In this document: positions 1-8,966 of the stretch, one piece after another
Numbering within the stretch: position 1 is the stretch's first letter
Layout of the letters: the number at the start of each line of letters is the position of its first letter
Source: Collinsella sp. AM17-1
Lineage (GTDB): Bacteria; Actinomycetota; Coriobacteriia; Coriobacteriales; Coriobacteriaceae
Direction: 5' to 3'
Length of the DNA: 64,000 nt
Assembly (NCBI RefSeq): GCF_003470665.1
Contig: NZ_QRJZ01000008.1
Location: 36,021 to 100,020 of the forward strand
Program-made: the position numbers and the translations under genes
The notes under the pieces: model-generated
Database searches by the model: none
What the model saw: the letters and a program-made list of their open reading frames with translations, nothing else
What the model was told of the DNA's origin: nothing

Positions 1-898
1 ACAGCGACGATGTGTGTGCCATGGTGGCAACGATCGTCGACTTGCCGCAACCGCCCGAACCCGAAATAGCGCAGATGACTGGAGCTCGATGCGGCGGAGC
101 GGTAGCGTCTGCCGGCGGCATCGGAGGCGGCGGGGCGGGCGTCGGTGACAGCGTCCCCGTCTCCCCCGCCGCAACCACGTGCTGCGTCCAAGCCGGCATG
201 GCTGCTTGTTCGGTCTGCGAGGCAGGCTCGTTCTGCGCAATCTGCTCATGCTGCATCAGCGACAACTCGCCGCACCCGGCAAGGCCCTCAACTTCGTCGA
301 GTTCATCCGCCAGATTCACGCCGTGCACGTATCCCATATCTACTGCCGGGGAGTCGCCAGCATGCTGCGCCGGCCCTCCAGCGTCATCGTATACAAGGGG
401 GTTCCGGGGGCGCCGACCATGCTCGGCTTCCGCTTTTCCATAATCATCAACACGCGGGCCTCTTGTAGCGCGAGGCGCCCCGGGTTCCCTATCAACAAAA
501 GCATCGGGCTCAATCGTCATGCGCCGATCGGAATCAACCGCTCCCTCGCCCGCGCGCCCGTTGCCGCATATACTGTGTGCAGCGATGACCTCGGTCGCCC
601 CCGCGCGAAACAGCCCCTCGATATCCGACGGATCGAGCGCTTCTATCAACACGACCACGCGACTCACGCGGCCTTCGGCCGTCAGGCGCGCAACAGTCTT
701 GCGCACATCTTCGGTATCAAACAGAGACGCCGCGATGATGGCAGCCCCGCGGCGCGACGGAAACGCCCGCGCCATGGAAACCAGCCCGTCCAGGTCACCC
801 ACGCGAAGCACCTGTGCACCCGCATCACGGCCCTCGACTTCCCGCTGCAACAGCCCGTAATCGCCGCACGCGCAGCACGCAAGCCAGATCGCCTTCAT
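1..898 (-). CDS. CpaE-like pilus assembly ATPase (partial, C-terminus beyond window)
   Basis: Reading down from the ATG at 898, an open frame of 299 codons runs off the left edge. The N-terminal third looks like a degenerate receiver domain (VVVLIEALDPSDIEGLFRAG then GATEVIAA). A Pro/Ala-rich linker follows, and near the edge comes a deviant Walker A, SGSGGCGKST, of the MinD/ParA/CpaE type. CpaE proteins are MinD-like ATPases that help place and assemble Tad/Flp pili at the membrane. The ATG overlaps the stop of the CpaB-like gene (ATGA), so the two are translationally coupled. The Walker A lies unusually late because of the long linker. The ATPase core and the rest of any tad operon lie outside the window. 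Confidence 0.8.
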   Translation of the reverse strand, partial: MKAIWLACCACGDYGLLQREVEGRDAGAQVLRVGDLDGLVSMARAFPSRRGAAIIAASLFDTEDVRKTVARLTAEGRVSRVVVLIEALDPSDIEGLFRAGATEVIAAHSICGNGRAGEGAVDSDRRMTIEPDAFVDREPGAPRATRGPRVDDYGKAEAEHGRRPRNPLVYDDAGGPAQHAGDSPAVDMGYVHGVNLADELDEVEGLAGCGELSLMQHEQIAQNEPASQTEQAAMPAWTQHVVAAGETGTLSPTPAPPPPMPPADATAPPHRAPVICAISGSGGCGKSTIVATMAHTSSL

Positions 899-1557
899 CA
901 CTCGTCGCCTCCGCTCTTTTTGCCGCGCGCCGTGGCGGGAATCGTCAAGCTGACCGTTCCCTTGCCCGAGGCTCCCAGCAGTTCCTTGACGTCTTCGGGG
1001 TCAGCCGCCAGCGTCACCCATTCGATCTTGCCCTCGCGCGTGGCACCGGAATCCTCACTGGTATCGATCACGTACGCGCCGCACAGCCGATCGGTCACGC
1101 CGTCTTTTTGCACATACACATCCACGTAGCTGCCCACGCCCGTAGCACCGCCGACCGAGTGCTCGGCATCAACCGCCACCGAAACGGCGACCTTGCCCTT
1201 AGGCACCTCGAGCTTGCGGCTCTCGACCTTGGTGTAGACATTGCAGATCACGGCGTTTTTGGGAATACGCGAAGTCGTCACGTCGCCGCGCACCTGGCGC
1301 AGCTCGGTCGCCGCGTCACGCGGCAGCAGACTCGTCAGCCACTCCTGGGTTATGACATTGGTCTCATCGAGGGTCTCGCCCACATCGATATCGCGCGCCG
1401 CGACGCATACCTCGACGCGATCGCCACCGTACTTGGCCAAGGTCTCAGCCTGGACCTGTTCGGCTTGTGAGCGGATCGATGAGCCGTAAACCATGCAGAG
1501 CAGAGCAGCGAGCACGCCCGCGACCAGACTGATGGCGATGCGCTTGCTCTTGTTCAC
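898..1557 (-). CDS. cpaB: CpaB/RcpC-like Flp pilus assembly protein (SAF domain)
   Basis: A protein of about 219 residues with one N-terminal membrane segment (ISLVAGVLAALLCMVYG), followed by a SAF-type domain (RVEVCVAARDIDVGETLDETNV) and a second beta-rich half (VSVAVDAEHSVGGATGVGSYVDVYV). This is the layout of CpaB/RcpC, which sits in the cell envelope and helps assemble Tad/Flp pili. I chose the GTG at 1557 because GAGAGGAG lies 5 bases upstream; an ATG five codons earlier (1572) is the alternative. The C-terminal end couples into the CpaE-like gene by a 3-base overlap, so this is a tad-type operon running off the window. No prepilin is visible here. Confidence 0.8.
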   Translation of the reverse strand: MNKSKRIAISLVAGVLAALLCMVYGSSIRSQAEQVQAETLAKYGGDRVEVCVAARDIDVGETLDETNVITQEWLTSLLPRDAATELRQVRGDVTTSRIPKNAVICNVYTKVESRKLEVPKGKVAVSVAVDAEHSVGGATGVGSYVDVYVQKDGVTDRLCGAYVIDTSEDSGATREGKIEWVTLAADPEDVKELLGASGKGTVSLTIPATARGKKSGGDE

Positions 1558-1757
1558 GGCCGCTCCTCTCATGGCAGTGCCGGGCGAATGCCCGTACCAC
1601 CATTGTCTGGGCGGTCAGAGTGCAAAGCGGCGCAATCGCAATCTTGGTTTTCGATGTCAAACCAATCGCTGACCAAAAGCTGACCAGCCCGTCAAGCTCG
1701 TGGCAAGGTTTTGGTCAGCACGTCAGCAAACTGCATGTTTCGAGGCTTTTCCGCAGC

Positions 1758-1791
1758 AAAAAGCCGTCTCCCGAACAGTTGGGAAACGGCT
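1758..1791 (-). terminator. Rho-independent terminator after rsgA
   Basis: An inverted repeat (AGCCGTTTCCC, loop, GGGAGACGGCT on the − strand, one mismatch) is followed directly by a run of five T. It lies 18 bases past the rsgA stop. Confidence 0.85.
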
Positions 1792-1808
1792 GTCATAGGA
1801 AAAATCAA

Positions 1809-2993
1809 TTACAGATGGACATCGGGATCGAGCATTTGAGCACTCACGCGCATGGATAACGCCAGGTTTTGGAACGTTTCCAGACGCAGGCTATCGATCT
1901 GCCCGGCGTCCTCGGCCTCGCGAACGGCGCAACCCGGCTCATGGGTATGCGTGCAATCGCCAAACCGGCACGCGCGCGATGCCTCGACAATCTCGGGGAA
2001 GGCGCGGGCCAGTCCCCGCTCGTGACCCACGAGCGGTAGGCTGCGCAGGCCCGGGGCATCGGCGATCACGCCGGCGTCGCCCGGCAGCGTCACCATCACG
2101 CGCGCGACGGTAGTGTGACGGCCCTGGTCGTCGCGTTCGCGCACACCGCCGGTCGCCAACGTATCGTGGCCCAGCAGCGCATTGAGCAGCGTCGACTTGC
2201 CGGCACCCGACTCGCCCAGAATCATGGCGCAGCTCCCGGCAGGCACGCAGGCACGGACCTCGTCCAGGCCGCGGCCCTCGGCAGAGGACGTCACGATCAC
2301 GCGCACGTCCGGACCCACCAGGCGGCGCACGCGGTCCAGATCGCGCTCGAGTTCCTCGGCATCGCAGCGGTCAGCTTTGGTGAGTACCACCACCGGCTCG
2401 GCATCGCAGTCGAGCGCCAATACCAGCGAACGCGCCACACGGTCGAGCAGCACCTCGCCGGCACCGAGCGCCTGCACGATTAGCACGCTATCCACGTTGG
2501 AGCAGAGCACCTGGCGCTCTCCGCGGGCACGGCCGCGCCAACGCTCAAAGCTCGTACGGCGCGGCAGCACGCATTCAATCACGCCCATATCGTGCCCGGG
2601 AGCGCGGCGCACCGCCACACGATCGCCCACGGCAGGCAGCAGGACCTCGTCCCCACCGCGCGACTTGGCAAATCCCACGGCATGCTCGGCGCGGAAGGTA
2701 TCGTCGGCAGTCGCCACCAGCGGAAACCCACGATCCAAGCGCACCACGGCGCCAAGCTGCATCTGCTCGGGCTCCTCGGCATGTGCGCAGAAATCATCAA
2801 AGGCAGCCTGCTGAGCTTCATCGACCGGCAGGTCATCAAACGCCGGAACATCCTGCAGCGCGTCAAGCCCCGGTACACTCGCCAGCAACTCCTCAGCAGA
2901 TGCAGGGGGTTCGGTCGCGAGCTTCCGACGACGATCACGCTTAGCCCGCGCCCCCGTCGTCTTTTTCTTCGCCTTAGCCTTAGCCTTAGCCAC
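1809..2993 (-). CDS. rsgA: Ribosome small-subunit GTPase RsgA
   Basis: A circularly permuted GTPase that helps late 30S subunit maturation. It has a basic Lys/Arg-rich N-terminus (AKAKAKAKKKTTGARAKRDR), an OB-fold region, then the permuted G domain: TKAD (G4) comes before the P-loop GESGAGKSTLLNAL (G1), followed by DAPG (G3). The C-terminal zinc motif C-x4-C-x-H-x5-C (CRFGDCTHTHEPGC) is intact. The open frame extends 38 codons further upstream, but the GTG at 2993 has GGGAGG 5-6 bases ahead and gives the usual start, so I use it. It is a single gene with a strong terminator downstream. Confidence 0.93.
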   Translation of the reverse strand: MAKAKAKAKKKTTGARAKRDRRRKLATEPPASAEELLASVPGLDALQDVPAFDDLPVDEAQQAAFDDFCAHAEEPEQMQLGAVVRLDRGFPLVATADDTFRAEHAVGFAKSRGGDEVLLPAVGDRVAVRRAPGHDMGVIECVLPRRTSFERWRGRARGERQVLCSNVDSVLIVQALGAGEVLLDRVARSLVLALDCDAEPVVVLTKADRCDAEELERDLDRVRRLVGPDVRVIVTSSAEGRGLDEVRACVPAGSCAMILGESGAGKSTLLNALLGHDTLATGGVRERDDQGRHTTVARVMVTLPGDAGVIADAPGLRSLPLVGHERGLARAFPEIVEASRACRFGDCTHTHEPGCAVREAEDAGQIDSLRLETFQNLALSMRVSAQMLDPDVHL

Positions 2994-3041
2994 AAACGCC
3001 TCCCAGCACCAAAAATCACAACTGAGCAGGTATTTTAAATC

Positions 3042-3074
3042 AAAAAGAGCTGGCCGGGCAAAGCCCGACCAGCT
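3042..3074 (-). terminator. Rho-independent terminator downstream of the P-type ATPase
   Basis: On the − strand, AGCTGGTCGGGC, a TTT loop and GCCCGGCCAGCT are followed by CTTTTT. It lies about 170 bases past the ATPase stop, with the long palindrome at 3135-3229 between them. Confidence 0.85.
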
Positions 3075-3134
3075 CACAAACTTTCCCTCAGCCCTTTTCA
3101 TCCGCACGGGAGAAAAGCCAGCAAGGATACCGCA

Positions 3135-3229
3135 GGGCCCGCCCGCCGGGAGGGGTTTCCTAAGGGCACATCCCGCAGCCGCAAAGCGGCGAGGACGTGC
3201 CTGTGGAAACCCCGCAGGCGGTCGGGCCC
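3135..3229. repeat. Structured element, family 2, copy A
   Basis: A 95-base near-palindrome. Outer arms GGGCCCG/CGGGCCC, then GGGGTTTCC/GGAAACCCC, then GGCAC/GTGCC, with a central hairpin GCCGC-AAA-GCGGC. The core around the central hairpin (ATCCCGCAGCCGC, GCGGCGAGGAC) is shared with copy B at 11899-11993, while the paired arms differ in sequence but still pair. It starts 11 bases beyond the ATPase stop codon and precedes the terminator, so it would sit in the 3' UTR of that mRNA. Confidence 0.8.
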
Positions 3230-3240
3230 GGACAGGAACG

Positions 3241-5922
3241 TTACTCTTTTTCGACCGCGCGCATGATCGCCTTGTAGATCTCCATCAGCGGGATGATCAG
3301 GAAGGCCAGGCCCAGGGCAGCGACAACGCCCTTGAGCTCAAGCGTCACGGGGCCAAAGAACATCTCGGCAAGCGTCGGCTGCACGGTCACGATCACCGTC
3401 AGCACCAGTGCCAGCGCGGCGGAAGCCCACAGCCACTTGTTCTGCTTCTTCATGGTGAACAGCGACGCACGACGGCTGCGCATATTGAAGCAGTGGAAAA
3501 TCTCGACCATGTTGAGCGTGATGAACGCCATCATCACGCCTTCCTCGTCGGCATTGCCGGCGATCATATCGGCGATGTGGATGTAGCCCATGTCAAAGTA
3601 CACGCCCACAAAGAAGCTCGCCAGCACCAGCGCGGTGATGATTAGGCCCTGGACCACGCAGTCCAGACCCATATGTCCGGCAAAGACACCGTCCTTGGCG
3701 TTGCGCGGCTTGCGCTTCATGATGTCGCCCTCGGCATCCTCCATGCCCAGCGCAAGCGCGGGGAAGCAGTCGGTGACCAGGTTCACCCACAGCAGCTGCA
3801 CCGGCTGGAAGATGGTAAAGCCGATGAGCGTGGCGATAAACACCGAGAACACCTCGGCAAGGTTGGCCGAAAGCAGGAACTGGATGACCTTGCGGATGTT
3901 GTCGTAGATGCGACGACCCTCTTCGCAGGCGCCGATGATGGTAGCGAAGTTGTCATCGGCAAGTACCATGTCGGCGACGTTCTTGGTGACGTCGGTACCG
4001 GTGATGCCCATACCAACGCCAATGTCGGCGCGCTTGATGGACGGGGCGTCGTTGACGCCATCGCCCGTCATGGCCACGATCTGGTCGCGCGACTTCCAAG
4101 CCTCGACGATGCGTGTCTTGTGCTCGGGCTGGACGCGGGCGTACACGCCGTAGTCCTCGATGTGCGCGTCGAGTTCCTCGTCGCTCATGCGATCGAGGTC
4201 GGCACCGGTGATGGCCTGGCTGCGATCGGCGACGATGCCCAGCTGCTTGGCGATGGCCACGGCGGTGTCGATGTGGTCGCCCGTGATCATGACGGTGCGG
4301 ATACCGGCGTCGTGCGCCTCGTGGATAGCGTCGGCCACCTCGGGACGGACCGGGTCGATCATGCCGGACAGGCCACAGAAGACCAGGTCATGCTCGAGCG
4401 CAGCGGGGCTGCAGTCGTCGGGAACCTCGGTGTAGGTGCGGCTTGCCAGCGCCAGTACGCGCAGGGCCTCGTCGGCCATGGCCTTGTTGGCCGCCACGAG
4501 CTCGGCGCGGCGCTCCTCGGTCAGGGGGACGACCTTATCGCCCTCGTAGATATGGGTGCACAGGCCGATCACCACGTCGGGCGCACCCTTGGTGTACTGC
4601 TCGTACTCGCCATCCAGGGTCTCGACGACCACGGACATCATCTTGCGGCCCGAGTCAAACGGGGCCTCGCCCACGCGCGGATGCTCGGCAGTCAGGCCAG
4701 TGAGGCCCGCCTTGCCGGCGTCGTTGACGAGCGCGCACTCAGTCGGCTCGCCCACGGCCTCGCCCAGCTCCTCGTCCCACTGAGCATCGGAGCACAGCGC
4801 CATGCCGGCCAGGAACTTCTCCTTGGGCGCAGCGAGCTCGTGCTTGACGACGGTCATCTTGTTTTGGGTAAGGGTACCGGTCTTGTCGGAGCAGATGGTC
4901 TGCGTGCAGCCGAGAGTCTCGACGGCAGAGAGCTTGCGGATGATTGCCTGGCGCTTAGCCATCTTGGTCACGCCAAGCGATAGCACGATGGTCACGACGG
5001 CGACCAGGCCCTCGGGGATGGCAGCGACGGCGAGCGAGACGGCGACCATAAAGGTATCGAGCAGGGCGGTCGGGTCGGTAAGAACGTTGCCCACGCCGTG
5101 GCGGATGATATCAACGCCAAAGATGACGACGCAGATGACGATAACCATAATGGTAAGGATGCGGCTGAGCTCGGCGAGCTTCACTTGCAACGGCGTGAGC
5201 TCTTCCTTGGCCTCGGCCAGGGCGCCGGCGATCTTGCCCATCTCGGTGTTCATGCCGGTGCCGACCACGACGGCGCGACCACGGCCGTACACGACGGTGG
5301 AGCCCATATAGCACATGTTCTTACGGTCGCCGAGCGGCACGTCATCGGTGCCCGCAGCGAGCTCGATCACGTTGGCGTGCTTCTCTACGGGCACGGACTC
5401 GCCGGTGAGCGCGGCCTCTTCGATCTTCATCGTGGCGCTCTCGAGCACGCGGCAGTCGGCCGGGACGGAGTCGCCCGCCTCGAGCATGATCACGTCGCCG
5501 GGCACGAGCTCGGCGCTCGGCAGGTGCACGAGCTTGCCGTCGCGCAGCACCTTGGACTGCGCCGCACTCATCTCCTGCAGGGCCTCGAGGGCCTCCTCGC
5601 TCTTGGCTTCCTGGACCACGCCCAGCACCGAGTTGACGATAACGACGAACATGATGATGGCAACATCGGCAAAGTCGGGCTCGCCCTTGACCATGCCCGT
5701 GAGCGCACTGATGACGGCGGCAACGATCAGCATGATGACCATGGGGTCGGCCATCTGCTCAAAGAAACGCTTCCACAGCGGTGTCTTCTCGGCTTCCTCG
5801 AGCTTGTTAGGGCCTGTCTTGGCGAGGCGCGAAGACGCCTCGTCGTTGCTCAGGCCGAGGTTCTCATCGACACCTTGGTCGCTGAGCACCTCCGCCGCGG
5901 CGGACAGGTATTCCTTTTGCAT
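3241..5922 (-). CDS. Calcium-type cation-transporting P-type ATPase (P2A)
   Basis: 893 residues, the normal size of a full-length P2A pump. An N-terminal cation-ATPase domain is followed by the actuator loop with TGES (173-176), the M4 ion-binding motif AIPEGL (301-306) typical of SERCA/PMR1 pumps, and the phosphorylation motif CSDKTGTLTQNK with Asp346. The hinge MTGDGVNDAP and six C-terminal membrane helices follow. It uses ATP to expel a divalent cation, most likely Ca2+ (Mn2+ cannot be excluded), across the cytoplasmic membrane. AGGAGGGG lies upstream of the ATG and is covered by a leader hairpin (5933-5986). It is monocistronic. Confidence 0.92.
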   Translation of the reverse strand: MQKEYLSAAAEVLSDQGVDENLGLSNDEASSRLAKTGPNKLEEAEKTPLWKRFFEQMADPMVIMLIVAAVISALTGMVKGEPDFADVAIIMFVVIVNSVLGVVQEAKSEEALEALQEMSAAQSKVLRDGKLVHLPSAELVPGDVIMLEAGDSVPADCRVLESATMKIEEAALTGESVPVEKHANVIELAAGTDDVPLGDRKNMCYMGSTVVYGRGRAVVVGTGMNTEMGKIAGALAEAKEELTPLQVKLAELSRILTIMVIVICVVIFGVDIIRHGVGNVLTDPTALLDTFMVAVSLAVAAIPEGLVAVVTIVLSLGVTKMAKRQAIIRKLSAVETLGCTQTICSDKTGTLTQNKMTVVKHELAAPKEKFLAGMALCSDAQWDEELGEAVGEPTECALVNDAGKAGLTGLTAEHPRVGEAPFDSGRKMMSVVVETLDGEYEQYTKGAPDVVIGLCTHIYEGDKVVPLTEERRAELVAANKAMADEALRVLALASRTYTEVPDDCSPAALEHDLVFCGLSGMIDPVRPEVADAIHEAHDAGIRTVMITGDHIDTAVAIAKQLGIVADRSQAITGADLDRMSDEELDAHIEDYGVYARVQPEHKTRIVEAWKSRDQIVAMTGDGVNDAPSIKRADIGVGMGITGTDVTKNVADMVLADDNFATIIGACEEGRRIYDNIRKVIQFLLSANLAEVFSVFIATLIGFTIFQPVQLLWVNLVTDCFPALALGMEDAEGDIMKRKPRNAKDGVFAGHMGLDCVVQGLIITALVLASFFVGVYFDMGYIHIADMIAGNADEEGVMMAFITLNMVEIFHCFNMRSRRASLFTMKKQNKWLWASAALALVLTVIVTVQPTLAEMFFGPVTLELKGVVAALGLAFLIIPLMEIYKAIMRAVEKE

Positions 5923-5932
5923 ATAGAGTCCC

Positions 5933-5986
5933 CTCCTGGGATTCGGGCCACTCAGCAGATTGATGCCCGATCATAATTCCCAGGAG
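5933..5986 (-). promoter_or_regulatory. Leader hairpin masking the ATPase ribosome binding site
   Basis: On the − strand CTCCTGGGA (5986-5978) is complementary to TCCCAGGAG (5941-5933), and the inner arms GATCGGGC and GCCCGAATC pair as well. The 3' arm contains the AGGAGG of the P-type ATPase, so the folded leader would hide the Shine-Dalgarno sequence. Pairing is seen directly; the regulatory role is inferred. Confidence 0.5.
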
Positions 5987-6364
5987 AAGGGCAAGGGCTC
6001 ATCAAGGCTGCCGTGCTGAGCGGCAGTTGATAGTGGAGCTATGGTACCCCAAAGCGACGCGTCTAGCCAAAACAATCGGTTTGGAAATATGGTCCGCACG
6101 CAACGGTGCAGACCGTGTGATGCTCAACATTGGTAAAACGTTTTTTCTTCGGCACATCGCCAAACTGACATATCTCCCAGATAGCAGCGGTTGGAGTGGT
6201 TGGTAAAGATTTTTCATATACCGTTTTTCCCGCAAAAAATGAACTTCCATTTCGGCATACGGTCGATTTTTTGGGGTATTCGGTCGGCATTTCGTTATAA
6301 TCATCTCGGTTTTATTTCTTATGGTTTATCTATCAGCGCAAGACGATGTCAGATGGAGGTCTGA
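5987..6364 (+). promoter_or_regulatory. AT-rich intergenic region with the pyk promoter
   Basis: No convincing gene is seen here. A TATAAT −10 box lies at 6296-6301 with a weak −35 (TTGGGG, 6271-6276, 19-base spacer), 64 bases before pyk. Upstream are a small hairpin (GGTCCGCAC/GTGCAGACC, 6091-6114) and near-repeats TTCGGCATACGGTCG and ATTCGGTCGGCATTTCG flanking the −35, which could be operator sites. GGAGG precedes the pyk ATG. Confidence 0.6.
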
Positions 6365-7825
6365 ATGTACAAGCGCACTAAGATTGTATGCACCATGGGT
6401 CCCGCCTGCGATAGCGACGAGACCATCCGCGAGATGATCAAGGCGGGCATGAACGTCGCCCGTTTTAACTTCTCGCACGGCTCCTACGACGAGCACCACG
6501 GTCGCATCGAGCGCGTCCGCCGTATTTCCAAGGAGCTCGGTCTGCCTGTCGGCATCCTGCTCGACACCAAGGGCCCCGAGGTCCGCACCGGCCTTCTGGT
6601 CGACGGCAAGAAGGTTGCCGTCAAGACCGGCGATAAGATCGTCGTCACCGCTCAGCCCACGTCCGAGGATTTCCACGGCACCGCTGAGCACATCTCCCTC
6701 GACTACCTGGCTCTGCCTTCCGAGGTCGAGAAGGGCTCCCTCATCCTGATCGATGACGGCCTGGTTGCCCTCGAGGTCGAGTCCGTCAGCGGCCAGGACA
6801 TGACCTGCGTCGTTAAGAACGACGGCCTGATCGGCGAGCGCAAGGGCGTCAACATGCCCAACGTCAACATCTCGCTGCCCGCCATCACCGAGCGCGATCG
6901 TCAGGACATCCTCTTTGGCCTGACCGAGAACATCGACTACATCGCCGCTTCCTTCATCCGTGACGGCGAGTCCGTCCGCGGCATCCGCAAGCTTTGCCGC
7001 GAGAACGGTGGCGAGCACGTGACGATCTTCCCGAAGATCGAGTGCGCCCTGGGCGTCGAGAACTTCGACGAGATCCTCGAGGCTTCCGACGGCATCATGG
7101 TCGCCCGTGGCGACCTGGGTATCGAGATCAAGCCCGAGCTCGTTCCGCACATCCAGAAGGAGATCATCGCCAAGTGCAACGCGGCCTACAAGCCCGTTAT
7201 CACCGCTACGCAGATGCTCGACTCCATGCAGCAGAACCCGCGCCCGACGCGCGCCGAGGTTGCCGACGTTGCTAACGCCATCTACGACGGCACCGACGCC
7301 GTTATGCTCTCTGGCGAGTCCGCTGCCGGTAAGTACCCGGTCGAGGCCGTTAAGATGCAGGCCAGCATTGCTCTCGAGACCGAGAAGTACCTCCCGGCCC
7401 ACGCTCCGCTCGAGGTTCCGGCCGACGCTCACGGCACCCGCGTCGTCAACAACGTTGTGGGTATGTCCGCTGTGAACATGGCCACCACCGTTGGTGCCAA
7501 GTGCATCACCGTGCCGACGACCACCGGTCGTACCGCACGCCTGATCTCGCACTTCCGTCCCAACATGCCGATCTGCGCGTTCTCCCGCCACGAGTGGGCC
7601 GTCCAGCAGATGATCATGTACTGGGGCGTTATCCCGCACCAGGCCGAGATTACCCAGGGCACCGTCAACGGCACGATCGTCAAGGCGATTGAGACCGCTA
7701 AGGAGCTCGGTTACGTCGAGGCCGGCGACCTGACCGTCGCCACCGCCGGCGATCCCCGCATGAGCGTCCAGCTCGAGGACAAGGTCTCCTCGACCAACGT
7801 CGCTTACGTCGCTCAGGTGCGCTAA
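6365..7825 (+). CDS. pyk: Pyruvate kinase
   Basis: Converts phosphoenolpyruvate and ADP to pyruvate and ATP, the last step of glycolysis. 486 residues: TIM-barrel A domain with NFSHGS (35-40), the B-domain lid starting at DTKGPEVR (67-74), the active-site stretch IFPKIE, the MVARGDLG metal/PEP loop, and a C-terminal allosteric domain (TTTGRTARLISHFRP). It lacks the extra PEP-utiliser domain found in Bacillus-type enzymes. GGAGG lies 8 bases before the ATG. It is a single gene with its own promoter and a strong terminator. Codon use favours C-ending codons, as expected of a highly expressed gene. Confidence 0.97.
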   Translation: MYKRTKIVCTMGPACDSDETIREMIKAGMNVARFNFSHGSYDEHHGRIERVRRISKELGLPVGILLDTKGPEVRTGLLVDGKKVAVKTGDKIVVTAQPTSEDFHGTAEHISLDYLALPSEVEKGSLILIDDGLVALEVESVSGQDMTCVVKNDGLIGERKGVNMPNVNISLPAITERDRQDILFGLTENIDYIAASFIRDGESVRGIRKLCRENGGEHVTIFPKIECALGVENFDEILEASDGIMVARGDLGIEIKPELVPHIQKEIIAKCNAAYKPVITATQMLDSMQQNPRPTRAEVADVANAIYDGTDAVMLSGESAAGKYPVEAVKMQASIALETEKYLPAHAPLEVPADAHGTRVVNNVVGMSAVNMATTVGAKCITVPTTTGRTARLISHFRPNMPICAFSRHEWAVQQMIMYWGVIPHQAEITQGTVNGTIVKAIETAKELGYVEAGDLTVATAGDPRMSVQLEDKVSSTNVAYVAQVR

Positions 7826-7856
7826 ATCGCACTTGCAAGCACACTTGCATTGCAAA

Positions 7857-7890
7857 GGGCCCGGAAGGCAAAGCCTTCCGGGCCCTTTTT
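7857..7890 (+). terminator. Rho-independent terminator of pyk
   Basis: A perfect 13-bp stem (GGGCCCGGAAGGC/GCCTTCCGGGCCC) with an AAA loop, followed by TTTTT. Confidence 0.95.
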
Positions 7891-8037
7891 CTGTGCGTCG
7901 ATGCCTCCCGCACGGCATGACACGCAACCAGCTACTTATGGCATGCTATGAAATGTGCAGCTCGTTTGCCGTGTTTACGCCCTGCGACGGGAGCTGTTGG
8001 TCGATTGGGATGAGCTGTTCACTGCCGGGCCGGCCAG

Positions 8038-8886
8038 CTAGCAGCTAGCGATCAGGGGCAGAGCAGGAACACCGGGTGATGCGACGCGGGCGGCAAATCC
8101 CGCCTCGGTCAGCTCGATGACCTCGGTAAACGTTGTATCGAAAAACTCCTCAGTTAGCAAGCGATACGGCGGATGATCGGGCTGGCCGGGGTTTTCGCGT
8201 ACAATCTCGTGCATAACGCCGATGGTCTTGAGCACATACTCCTTATGGATGGGATACTGACCAAAACGCGTCGCCGCAGTATACAGGCGATTGGTCGCGC
8301 GCGGAATCGAAACAATGCAGAGCGTCTTGCCAAACCAGTCAAAGTCACCTTGCTTTTTAATGCGGAATTCCTCGCACGGCTTGCCGCCGTGCGCCTCCAG
8401 GTACTGATTCACGCGCGTATTCCATACGGTATCGGCCACCAGATGCGACCAGACGCCCAGCGTTAAATCGAGCAAAGACTGCGCCACATCTTCGGACGCA
8501 AGCGAGAACTCACAGGCGCTGGGACCGACAACCGGCTCGGCATCCCTGTAGCGCTGGGGATAGTGCACACGATTCAGTCGCTCGCGCTCCTCGATAATCG
8601 AGGTCGCCGCGGCCGGCGCACCGGTGGGAGAACTTTTAAGCAGCGGTGCCACATAGGTATCCCAGAACTCATGCTCACGAGGCTTAGGGATTGGCTCGGG
8701 CTTTGCAAAGTGCGTAATGCGATACGGAATGGGATCGGCGATACCGGGAACCATATAGCCCACAAAAATGTCCGGAACCACGCAGCCAAACAAAAAGGCA
8801 TTGCGGTCACGCACGCTATCGGCAAGCGCACTGGTGCGCTCCAGCAAACGCTCCGTCTGAGCGATATGAATGTTCCAGCTTGGCAT
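8038..8886 (-). CDS. Putative zinc-dependent phospholipase C-like protein
   Basis: About 282 residues. The region MPSWNIHIAQTERLLERT, the segment FLFGCVVPDIFVGY and the later WSHLVADTVWNTRVNQY resemble the His/Asp-rich helical fold of the zinc-dependent phospholipase C family: an early His, a PD pair after a Gly-Cys, and an HxxxD. No signal peptide is seen, so it is probably cytosolic and its true substrate is unknown. I chose the ATG at 8886 because GGGGGTGG lies just upstream; an ATG four codons earlier (8898) has only a weak site. The family call rests on motif pattern alone. Confidence 0.6.
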   Translation of the reverse strand: MPSWNIHIAQTERLLERTSALADSVRDRNAFLFGCVVPDIFVGYMVPGIADPIPYRITHFAKPEPIPKPREHEFWDTYVAPLLKSSPTGAPAAATSIIEERERLNRVHYPQRYRDAEPVVGPSACEFSLASEDVAQSLLDLTLGVWSHLVADTVWNTRVNQYLEAHGGKPCEEFRIKKQGDFDWFGKTLCIVSIPRATNRLYTAATRFGQYPIHKEYVLKTIGVMHEIVRENPGQPDHPPYRLLTEEFFDTTFTEVIELTEAGFAARVASPGVPALPLIASC

Positions 8887-8966
8887 AGCCACCCCCATAA
8901 AAAACCTGGATAACTATACCATCACGGCAAAGCCGCGCGGGCGGCTACGCATCCTCTACGCAGCAA

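Noticed and set aside
3673..4983. A long + strand frame opposite the P-type ATPase
   Set aside because: It is the mirror of conserved ATPase motifs; the translated sequence is repetitive Gly/Val/His/Asp.
6002..6304. Two small − strand frames upstream of pyk
   Set aside because: They have no ribosome binding site, unlike neighbours in composition, and they overlap the pyk promoter.
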